DNA from: Lepiota brunneoincarnata
Taxonomy: Eukaryota > Basidiomycota > Agaricomycetes > Agaricales > Agaricaceae
Direction of reading: 5' to 3'
NCBI GenBank assembly: GCA_023014365.1
Contig: JAEBUN010000043.1
Location: forward strand, 1-64,000
DNA length: 64,000 nucleotides
The notes beneath the pieces are model-generated. The model searched no databases. It saw nothing but the letters and a program-made list of their open reading frames with translations, and was not told where the DNA came from. Position numbers and translations under genes: made by a program. The number at the start of each line of letters is the position of its first letter. The first letter of the stretch is position 1. Below are positions 1 to 8,458 of this stretch, one piece after another.

Positions 1-418
1 GATGTTGCCTCCCAAATGTTGGATGTTCCATTCTGCAGTCCAGTCATCATTATTGGGCTTGCTATAGGCGTAATACACCTATGACAGCCACTAGGTACAT
101 TCTTTATGTTCAAATGAATCTGAGGTCATCAAAAACTGCTTGTACGGTCCCTTGATGTGACCGGAGTATACTCGATAGGCTATGTAGAGTCCTGAATCCC
201 TCCAGCAAGTGTTTTGATAGCTTGGTTCACTAAGCTTAGTGATAATGAACTGGTTTGAACACTTCTGAGGCTTGAATATCCTTTATTTGGTCAAACTGGC
301 TACTATGGGACATAGTACCAATCCTCTATAGAGTTCTTTAATGATATAGCCAATGATTCTATGTAGAGAATCATTCCAGAGTACAGAATTCATGTATAGG
401 TGTGAAATTGGCATATCA
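1..418 (-). repeat. G1 LTR fragment (LTR0), cut by window edge
   Basis: This stretch matches the TGATA-side portion of the LTRs ending at 5,457, 8,458, 20,769 and 44,520, and it ends at the same TATCA terminus. In element (minus) orientation the LTR begins TGATATGCC. Only about 418 bp is inside the window. The next bases, read on the minus strand, give TTAGGGGGAGA directly before the LTR start, which is a good polypurine tract. One TAAGCTTA octamer lies at 231-238. A minus-strand reading frame across this repeat recurs in every copy and is treated as non-coding LTR. Confidence 0.8.
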
Positions 419-794
419 TCTCCCCCTAACCAATTGCTGACTGTCCTCAGTCATTATCTCCTTCAAATTCGCAGTATCTGAGTCTCTCTGATGCACTCTA
501 TGTTCTAGAACATTCACCAGCTTTGAGGGTAGTGTACTTTCACTAAGCTGCACATCCTCTCCATCAATTGTGCAATGTAAGTCACATTTTCTCATGTTAT
601 TTTGTCCTGACTCAGGTTTTTCTCTGGCTTAGGTCTAACTATTTGCCTGCCAGCATGTCATGACCACCTACCTCCTCTTTCAGCACCAGCACCATGTGCT
701 CGACAGGCTTGAGGAGGAAGGGTAGGATGAGGAGCTTGCGGAAATTGTCAGGTAGGTGTGCCAAGAACACCTCTGCCACCTTATTTGCCACCGC
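419..794 (-). other. unassigned spacer between two G1 LTRs, with polypurine tract
   Basis: This segment lies between LTR0 and LTR1 and matches no other part of the window that I can see. On the minus strand it holds two short open stretches: one runs from LTR1 and contains VEHMVLVLKEEVGGH, the other starts near 594 with MRKCDLHCTIDGEDV and stops next to the LTR0 boundary. I recognise neither. The purine-rich strand GGTTAGGGGGAGA abuts LTR0, so the left part may be the 3' end of a third element of this LTR family. It could also be host flank. Confidence 0.4.
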
Positions 795-1060
795 TGAAAA
801 GGTAGAAACTTTCATAGGTTTTAATATAGATAGTGGGCTTGTTTTCACTAAGCTTAGCCACAATTCGATAAGCTTAAGCTAATACAAGTGGAATAAGATA
901 GATAATGAACAGTTTCATCTTTTAGGGTGTTCTGGGGGTGCATTCTGACAGCGAAATTCAAGAGAGTAGTGTTTTTAGAGGTTAACAAATAGCCATTGAA
1001 GTTATCTTAGCTGTACGGTGCAACAATGAAAGGACAATCCCTGTCAATTCAAAGCGTGGG

Positions 1061-1169
1061 GTCTCTGGTCTCTGGTTTCTGGTCTCTGAACTCTGGTCTC
1101 TGTCTCTGTCTCTGTCTCTAGCACTCTGGAACTCTAAACTCTGAACTCTGGTCTCTGTCTCTGTCCCTG
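1061..1169. repeat. CTCTGGT/CTCTGTCT low-complexity tract in G1 LTR
   Basis: An imperfect tandem tract of CTCTGGT, CTCTGAA and CTCTGT units. Equivalent shorter tracts occur in the other G1 LTRs near 4,478, 19,780 and 43,538, so it belongs to the LTR. Its length differs between copies, as expected for a slippage-prone repeat. Confidence 0.85.
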
Positions 1170-1538
1170 GGTTGGTCGACGACTGAAGAAATCACACTTA
1201 ACGACGCACACTAAATAGCCCTCTAAAACTGTTCTTGATCATGGCTTGCAGACTTGCGTGTGGAAGCAGGGGTGAGACCTCTTGCTTCTCCACAAACAAG
1301 TGCAACCATATTTATATTGTTTAGATACATATGAGAGATAGTAAATATGAAATAGAAAACAATAAGCTTAATTGTTACAGGCACTGTAGAACATTTTGGA
1401 AGGTTTGGCAGCATTTCTACCTTACCCTGGGTTATGGGTTTTTCTCTGATTAACGATTGGCAATCCAGCCAGACATGTTCTGTGCTCGTCTGCATTATTC
1501 TGCGTCCACGCGAGCGCGTTAAGTTTCTGGATCAATTA

Positions 1539-1754
1539 TGTAGAATAACTAAGACTCAGTAGCTCGTAACGCGAGTACTGAGGTGTCTAACGGCAGGCTG
1601 GTAGGTATATACACTACTGACAAATATCCATAAATGGGCAGAAACATGCCCAGTGTCGACAAACAATGTACAAACAAAAGAATCCCTAAACGGGATATGT
1701 CGCAGAAAGCTTGACATGAGCTTTCTGGCTTGACATGAGCTTGCTAGCTCAACA
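1539..1754 (-). repeat. C1 3' LTR
   Basis: A 216-bp LTR, TGTAGAATAACT to GAGCTCAACA. It is nearly identical to 7,027-7,242; the differences I noticed are mostly CpG to TpG or CpA changes. The AATTA duplication lies just outside it at 1,534-1,538. Confidence 0.9.
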
Positions 1755-2512
1755 CTCCCCCTCAAGCCATGACGAGTCCAAGGGCCTGAGCAAAATGCTT
1801 GACTTTAGGCGAAGGTAATGCCTTTGTAAACACGTCAGCAATCATTTCATGTGTGGGGCAGTATACAAGCCTTAGCTTGCCCTCCTCGATCACCCATCGA
1901 ATGAAGTGGTATCAGACATCAATATGCTTCGTCTGGGCGTGGTACTGGTGGTCCTTTGTGAGGGCGATGGCCAACTGGTTGTCGGAGTGAAGTGTTGTGG
2001 GGGTGGGGTCTTCTGCAAAGACCTGGGAGATGAGGGAGTGAAGCCATAGGGCTTCCTTGGCTGCGTGCGTCGCCGCCACGTATTCGGACTCTGTAGTAGA
2101 CAGGGTAACTAGCTCTTGACGCTTTGCACTCCAGGAGACAGCGCCGCCATTGATGAGAAATGCATACCCGGATGTGGCCCTCCTATCTTTGGCCATATTT
2201 CCATCTGCATCTGTGTATCCCTCTAGACTCCCCCTAGAGCCTCCATATGTGAGTTTTAGCCCTCGCATGCCCTTGAGATAGTGAAAAATTCGCTTTATGG
2301 CCTCCCAGTGAGCAGGGCCTGGGTTCCTGGAGAATTTTGAGACAACCTGCACAGCGTACGCGATATCTGGCCTTGTGCCAATCACTGCATACATTAGCAT
2401 GCCCACAGCCTCCTGGTATGGGATTCTGGCCATAAATGCGATCTCGGCAGTCGTTTTTGGGCTATGTTCTGAGGTAAGTCGTGTGGAGGGGTCCATGGGG
2501 ATTGTCACTGGT
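1755..2512 (-). pseudogene. copia RT C-terminus and RNase H (C1), fused to G1 gag
   Basis: Minus-strand remnant of a Ty1/copia polyprotein. The reading includes GTRPDIAYAVQVVSKF (end of RT and connection), then GYTDADGNMAKDRRATSGY and TTESEYVAATHAAKEALWL, which carry the RNase H acidic residues, followed by KHIDV and FIRW near the C-terminus. RNase H degrades the RNA strand during reverse transcription. An in-frame TGA follows KHIDV where copia proteins usually have Arg (CGA to TGA). Upstream, at 2,512/2,513, the frame continues without a break into G1 gag sequence, giving a 350-residue chimeric frame (1,912-2,964). There is no sign that the fusion is functional. Confidence 0.85.
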
Positions 2513-3650
2513 TTTTGCTTTAAGCTTTGCAGCTCTTGCTTTACTACCAGGTCATAAGTCCCTGTTCTGGATGTCGCAGGTGGATGGCTCATCGATGCCG
2601 AGTTTACCGGCCTCAAATCCTGATGAAGGGATTGCATAAGTGTTTTGCCAATCGAAATTTCGACAGCTTTATCCATGACGATCCTCCAATCATAGGGGTC
2701 CTCTTCGTGTAAATCCTTTGCAGTCAGTGCTGACCCATCACTTGCGGTTCTACGCGCCCCGGTGATCGCTAATCTCGCATTGAGTACATCCTGGAACACT
2801 GAGTCCAGTGCACTTGTAAATAACTCAACTAGTTCTCGGTTCGAGACTACTGCTGGCAACTTCAGACACTTCTCTGCTTCGAGAATGAATCGCCTTTTAA
2901 AGTCCAAGACTTTATGCTCCTCATTCATCGCAATGCCTCTACTCTCTGGGCAGAGTTCCCTCAATCATCGCACTGAGCCCTGCTCGGCTGCCACAGTCTC
3001 GGGATACTCTTTCTTCAATCTCTCTACGAAGCCTGTCCAGCTTCCTGCTGGGAACTCCGCAAAACTCATCCACTCTTCACAGATATCCTGGTCCACATAT
3101 GACACTGCCCAATTTATCCTTTCTGCATCGTCTGTCATCTTCGTTATCGTGAAGAGCCATTCAAGCGTCCAGAGATAATTTCTCAATGTCCATGGTTTTG
3201 ATGCATCCCATCTGGGAGCATTATTGCTAAAGGGAATTGGCATATGCTTGTGTCCCATTTTACTAGCTGTAGTCGTCATAGACGGTGTAGTTTGGTTTGT
3301 CTGTACAGTCGGAGTTGACTGTGATATCTGTGGTACCGTAGAGGCACCAGGAGGGTTCATATAAAATGAGTTTTGGTTTGTAAATGCTAAGCTTAGTGTA
3401 GGAACGGTCTGACCATCCTGGCTTTCGGTGTGCAGAATATGCGCTATGTTGCGAGCTGAGGCTGGAAGCCTTATAGTAATTCTGGGAGCAGTAGAGGTTG
3501 GCAGTGCGACTTCTCTCGATACTGCAACTGCTGAACCACTCGCAGTGTTCACAGCTAAAGAGTCAATGGGATCTTTTCGCTTTCGAGAGGTACTAGCAGC
3601 GATGAGGCCTTCAGAACCTTCTGGACGATTGGAATTCCGAGTAGTTCTCT
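2513..3650 (-). pseudogene. G1 gag fragment inside C1
   Basis: The sequence matches G1-A gag at about 18,210-19,325: NAPRWDASKPWTLRNYLWTL, then DAERINWAVSYVDQD and FKRRFILEAEKCLK. The zinc-knuckle end of gag is missing. A TGA at about 2,962-2,964 replaces the CGA Arg codon kept in G1-A (QGSVR followed by stop instead of QGSVRRLREL). At the left end the frame runs into copia RNase H. Gag is the capsid/nucleocapsid protein of retroelements. This copy is truncated, interrupted and non-functional. Its presence with a full G1 LTR and leader to the right suggests a G1 insertion into C1 whose 3' part was later deleted together with copia integrase and RT. Confidence 0.85.
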
Positions 3651-3655
3651 GTTTT

Positions 3656-4038
3656 TGTTACCCAGGTTAGGGGTTCACTCTTGAGTAGCATGGAGTTCGA
3701 CACAGGATGTCTATACAGACTTGGTCCTGTCCTACTAAGCATGACTTGGAGATGACGGAGCACTATAAGTCCAGCCGGTTATGGCAAAGAAGTATAGGAG
3801 GCAAGAACTTTATAACACTAAGATAAGGATACAAGGTATTGTACTGTATCCTTATATACTTCTAAGTGTGGCTATACTCCTACTATAATAGTCCAGACCA
3901 AGGTAACTATGAGTCAGAGATAAGAGACATGAGGCATATGGTAAGAATCGTCCTTCTGATGTACACTACTGATAGTTTCATAGTGACATGGGAAATGTAG
4001 CTAAAAATAACTGTCCTTCTGATGGAATTCTGATAACA
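3656..4038 (-). mobile_element. solo LTR of chromovirus G2
   Basis: A 383-bp solo LTR, TGTTACCCAGG to CTGATAACA, with direct repeats GTTTT at 3,651-3,655 and 4,039-4,043. It closely matches the LTRs of G2-2 (47,457 and 55,268). It is inserted in the G1 gag leader, so it is younger than the G1 fragment. Confidence 0.92.
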
Positions 4039-4211
4039 GTTTTGGGGGGTCGACCTTCCTGAGACTGTTCTCGAAGGACGTTTTGGGTGACTTTACGGTC
4101 TTTGCTTGAACCTTTTTCTGCTTCGCAGGTGAAAGGCGGGCCAGTGTCCAAGTCTTTTGGTGTTTGTCTCGTGAAATTCAACTGAAAACCCCCCTCGCGG
4201 TGAGCTCCAGA

Positions 4212-5457
4212 TGAAAAGGTAGAAACTTTTGTAGGTTTTAATATAGATAGTGGGCTTGTTTTCACTAAGCTTAGCCGCAATTCAATAAGCTTAAGCTAAT
4301 ACAAGTGGAATGAGATAGATAAAGAACAGTTTCGTCTTTTAGGGTGTTCTGGGGGTGCGTTCTGACAGCGAAATTCAAGAGAGTAGTGTTTTTAGAGGTT
4401 AACGAACAGCTGTTGAAGTTATCTTAGCTGTACAGTGCAACAATGAAAGGACAATCCCTGTCAATTCAAAGCGCTGGGTCTCTGGTCTCTGGTCTCTGGT
4501 CTCTGAACTCTGGTCACTATCTCTGTCTCTGGGTTGGTCGACGACCGAAGAAATCACACTTAACGATGCACACTAAATAGCCCTCTGAAACCGTTCTTGA
4601 TCACGGCTCGCAGACTTGCGTGTGGAAGCGGGGGTGAGACCTCCTCCCTCTCCACAAACAAGTGCGACCGTATTTGTATTGTTTAGATACATACGAGAGA
4701 TAGTAAATATGAAATAGAAAACAATAAGCTTAATTGTTACAGGCACTGTAGAACATTTTGGAAGGTTCGGCAGCATTTCTACCTCACCCTAGGTTATGGG
4801 TTTTTCTCTGATTAACGAATGGCAATCCAGCCAGATGTGTTCCATGCTCGTCTGCATTATTCTGCGTCCATGCGAGCGCGTTAAGTTTCCGGATCAATTA
4901 TGATCGGAATGTATAGCATATGGACAATCCCTTGATCCATTGTAATTAATCTCAGTTAAGCAGTATGCCGAAGTGCCGGGACCCACAAAGCACTTGTTAA
5001 TTAGGAGTCTTTGATATTTCTAGGGTTTTGGGCATTGGGTATTGCCTCCCGAACGTTGGACATTCCGTTCCATGGTCCAGTCATCATTATTGAACTCGCT
5101 ATAGACATAATACGCCTGCAACAGCCGCTAGGTACATTATTTTATGCTCAAACGCATTTGGGTTCATCAGAAAACTGCTCGTAAGGTCCCTTGATGCGAC
5201 TGGGGTATACTCGATAGGCTATGTAGAGTCCTGAATCCCTCCGGAGAGCATTCTGATAGCTTGGTTCACTAAGCTTAGTGATAATGAGCTGGTTTGAACA
5301 CTTCTGAGGCTCGAATATCCTCAGTTCGGTCGAACTGGCTACTACGGGATATAGTACCAATCCTCTATAGAGTTCTTTAATGATATAGCCAATGATTCTA
5401 TGTAGAGAATCGTTCCGGAGTATGGAATTCATGTATAGGCGTGAAATCGGTGTATCA
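4212..5457 (-). repeat. complete G1 LTR inside copia C1
   Basis: An uninterrupted 1,246-bp G1 LTR (TGAAAAGG to TATCA on the plus strand), with TAAGCTTA at 4,266, 4,286, 4,725 and 5,270. Its right terminus joins copia gag exactly at 5,457/5,458, like a clean integration edge. On its left is the G1 leader (4,044-4,211), with TGGAGCTCACCGCG two bases inside the LTR end on the minus strand as a possible primer-binding site. Confidence 0.9.
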
Positions 5458-6966
5458 GCAGCAGTGTAGCTGGTCTAGGGACATTGGTTCATTGATGGTA
5501 TTTGCTTCTACACGTCCTTCTGCTGTCTCAAATCTGTACAGCCCTCTCTCAGAACGTGGTACCTCAGCAATCTTCTTCCCTTTTGCGTTGTGGATAGTGC
5601 ATCATTCCTCGGCAAATTTTGTGGTTATGCCTTGTTCATCTAGCTTCCCCACTGATATGAGAGTGTATCCTACTTCAGGTGCATATAGGACATCCGATAG
5701 ACATATGCTTGTCATTTTGGCACCATTTGGTAGGTCCACTATCAAACTTCCCTTGCCTGTAGCACTGAATTGCTGCTTGTTTGCAGCTTGTAGTGGCTTC
5801 GATTCAATTGTTTCGAAATCACGGAAGGCTTCACGGTATGGGGATATGTGCCTTGCGGCACCGGAGTCGATGATTATGATATGGGGTGGGTGTTCCTCTG
5901 ACTGAGCTGCAATTGGCATCTCATCGCTTTCGTCTGTGAGGGTGCATTCATCGTTTTGTTCCCCACAGGTTGGGAATATGTCTGGTGAGGTAAGGTCGTC
6001 CTTGTCACCCAGGGTCTCTGTTTCCACGAAAAAGGCTTCATCATCCGTCGCGACAGCATTGGCCTCCTGCCCCTTTGGGGCACTAGCTTGTTGTTTCTTT
6101 TTCTTTGGTGGTTTCGGACAGTCCAATCTCCAGTGGCCTTTCTCATTGCAATTAAAGCATTTTCCAGGTGGTTCCTTTGTCTCCTGTCTAGGCTTCTTGG
6201 GACTATGTTCTACTGCCATAGTGTCATCCCCCTCCGAATTCTTTGGTTTAGCCTTGGAGCTGGAACTTGACCCATGTGACTTCCATGAGTGTAGGCAATC
6301 CCATTCATCACACAACATGGTGACTAACATATTGGGGTGTACTGTGCCTCCTATGATTTTCGCTGCAGATAGCTGTGATGATGCAAAGTTTGCAAGTTGG
6401 AAGGGAAGTGATCGAAGTATTGTGCTTTGGTAGTCATCATCATTGATTGTTATTCCCATCACGTACAGCTCTGCTCTCCTGGTCCTCAGATCATTTAGGA
6501 ACATCCTAACGTCACCATCCTTGGGACATCTGGACTCCAAAAACTTTGCCTGCATCTCCATTTGGTTGAAAGCCCCTCGGTATGTGAATTCTTGTACTAC
6601 GGCATCCCAGACTTCCTTGACATAGTCGAAACTCTCTGTCATTATGAGGATAGAGTCTGGTAAACGTTGTGACAGCAGGGAATGCGCTATATCCTTGTTT
6701 CTGTCCCATTCTCGGATGTCTGCATCCATTCCTACAGGGACTGTGGGGGTAGTGCTCTTTGCTTTGCCTTTGTCAATGGATGGGGTACTGGGAGGGGTGG
6801 TGGATGAAGTGGTAAGGGTGGGACGTGGCTTGCTTCCATCAAAGTGACCCCATAGTCCTTTTCCATGTATGATGGTATGGAAACACACAGAGAATATTAG
6901 CCAGTTTGTGCCTTGGGGGTCAAGGGGTGGTACAGAGGTGGAGAGGTTGTCGTTTATGGTGTTCAT
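5458..6966 (-). pseudogene. copia gag and protease start (C1)
   Basis: The minus-strand frame from ATG at 6,966 runs 454 codons to a TGA near 5,602, then stays readable to 5,458. It has a copia-type gag domain (TESFDYVKEVWDAVVQEF, FLNDLRTRRAELYVMG), the CCHC knuckle CFNCNEKGHWRLDC, and an aspartic protease active site IIIDSGAARHIS. The next segment, LYAPEVGYTLISVGKL, resembles the start of the copia pre-integrase region. The stop interrupts FAEE-CTIHNAKGKKI where CGA is the likely ancestor. Gag forms the virus-like particle and the protease cleaves the polyprotein. Integrase and RT are lost to the G1 segment on the left. Confidence 0.88.
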
Positions 6967-7026
6967 GTTGTGTATGACGCGTTGTAATGAGTGTTAGAAA
7001 AATTTTTTGGGTTGGGGCCCATAACC

Positions 7027-7242
7027 TGTAGAATAACTAAGACTCAGTAGCTCGTAACGCAAGTACTGAGGTGTCTAACGGCAGGCTGGTAGGTATATAC
7101 ACTACTGACGAATATCCATAAATGGGCGGAAACATGCCCAGTGTCGACAAACAATGTACAAACAAAAGAATCCCTAAACGGGATATGTCACGGAAAGCTC
7201 GACATGAGCTTTCTGGCTCGACATGAGCTTGCTAGCTCAACA
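7027..7242 (-). repeat. C1 5' LTR
   Basis: A 216-bp LTR matching 1,539-1,754, followed by the target duplication AATTA at 7,243-7,247. Inside it on the minus strand the internal region starts GGTTATGGGCCCC, the position of the primer-binding site. I do not assign a tRNA. Confidence 0.9.
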
Positions 7243-7565
7243 AATTATGATTGGAATGTATAGCGGATGGACAATCCCTTGATCTGTTGTAATTAATCTC
7301 AGTTAAGCAGTATGCCGAAGTGCCAGGACCCACAAAGCACTTGTTAATTAGGAGTCTTTGATATTTCTAGGGTTTTGGGCATCGGGTATTGCCTCCCGAA
7401 CATTGGACATTCTGTTCTGTGGTCCAGTCATCATTATTGAACTTGCTATAGACATAATATGCCTGCGACAGCCGCTAGGTACATTCTTTTATGTTCAAAC
7501 ACATTCAGGTTCATCAGAAAACTGCTTGTAAGGTCCCTTGATGTGACTGGGGTATACTCAATAGC

Positions 7566-8214
7566 TGTCATATCCATGCCAACTATAAGTCTAATCACTT
7601 AAACTTCGGCTTCTCGACTCCACGTGTGTTCCACACAACAACCCTCTGCCCTCCGACTCGGCCCCGACTCACTCCGACCGCAACCCACTGCCCTGATCAC
7701 GCGACCACCTCCACACGTGCCGTGGTCACCTGAACCTCGCTGTCTCTATTTCCCCGTCTCCATTTCCCGTCCGTAGTCAAGATACGTTACCAGTCTCCAT
7801 ACCCGTACCGGTCTCCATTTCGTTTGTAATCCGTTTGTAACCATATGGGTCTCCGCTTCACTCCGCACGTAGTCAGTACGAGTCATAGTTCGTAAGGCCA
7901 GTAGTATATATACCGTAGGTACTTGGCTTGTACTCCTCAGTCTGATAATCGAATCGAGCAGCGGACCAGTCCCCTGTTCCCTATCCTCCTCTCTCTCTGC
8001 CTCGCTCCGCTTCGGCCCCGACTTCCTGAAATACGGACTCGGACAGTAGGAGGGCACAGCACATAAGCTGAGGCCGCAAGTCCACTCTCCGCCCAAAGTA
8101 CTCCGCCTCGGTCCCGCCGTCTACGTACTGACGTCGTCCCGTCCCCCGGTTACCTTATACCAAGGATACCACCCCGACCCTCCGCTTCGGTTCCAACCCG
8201 CACCGGCTCTAACA
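7566..8214. mobile_element. solo LTR S1 (649 bp, GC-richer)
   Basis: The ends are TGTCATATCC...CTCTAACA, flanked by ATAGC (7,561-7,565) and ATAGG (8,215-8,219). The other G1 LTRs read ATAGG at this place, so the left copy has one change. The composition is visibly richer in C and CG than the surroundings, and a TATATATACC stretch lies near 7,903. No other member of this family is in the window. The CpG content suggests a more recent or less methylated insertion. Confidence 0.85.
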
Positions 8215-8458
8215 ATAGGCTATGTAGAGTCCTGAATCCCTCCGGAGAGCGTTCTGATAGCTTGGTTCACTAAGCTTAGTGATAATGAACTGGTTTGAAC
8301 ACTTCCGAGGCTCGAATATCCTCAGTTTGGTCGAACTGGCTACTATGGGATATAGTACCAATCCTCTATAGAGTTCTTTAATGATATAGCCAATGATTCT
8401 ATGTAGAGAATTGTTCCGGAGTATGGAATTCATGTATAGGCGTGAAATCGGCGTATCA

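Larger units (their letters stand above)
1539..7242 (-). mobile_element. Ty1/copia element C1 with a G1 segment replacing its middle
   Basis: Two 216-bp LTRs (1,539-1,754 and 7,027-7,242; TGTAGAATAAC...AGCTCAACA) flank the element, and AATTA is duplicated at 1,534-1,538 and 7,243-7,247. In minus orientation the 5' part carries copia gag and the start of protease (6,966 to 5,458), and the 3' part carries the end of RT and RNase H (2,512 to 1,755). Integrase and most of RT are missing. In their place is a G1 LTR-leader-gag segment (5,457 to 2,513). The purine tract TTGAGGGGGAG precedes the 3' LTR on the minus strand. The element is dead. Confidence 0.9.
795..8458 (-). repeat. G1 3' LTR (LTR1), interrupted by copia C1 and solo LTR S1
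   Basis: The LTR survives as 795-1,538, 7,248-7,565 and 8,220-8,458, about 1.3 kb in total. Its ends are TGAAAAGG on the left and TATCA on the right; in element orientation these are TGATA...CTTTTCA, so it is a TG...CA LTR. Copia C1 split it with duplication of AATTA, and solo LTR S1 split it with ATAGC/ATAGG. TAAGCTTA octamers are at 849, 869, 1,363 and 8,271. The left flank (CCACCGC) does not match the flank of LTR3 (GTGTTTG), so the array is not one simple insertion. Confidence 0.85.

Noticed and set aside
1061..1169. CTCTGG/CTCTGT tandem tract considered as a CRISPR-like or telomeric repeat
   Set aside because: The units are only 6-7 bp without spacers and the tract recurs inside each G1 LTR, so it is an LTR-internal microsatellite.
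5148..5432. Recurrent minus-strand ORF of about 75-95 codons (MNSILRNDSLHRIIGYIIKE) present in several places
   Set aside because: It lies wholly inside the G1 LTR and recurs only because the LTR recurs. It has no recognisable domain, and its start and length differ between copies.
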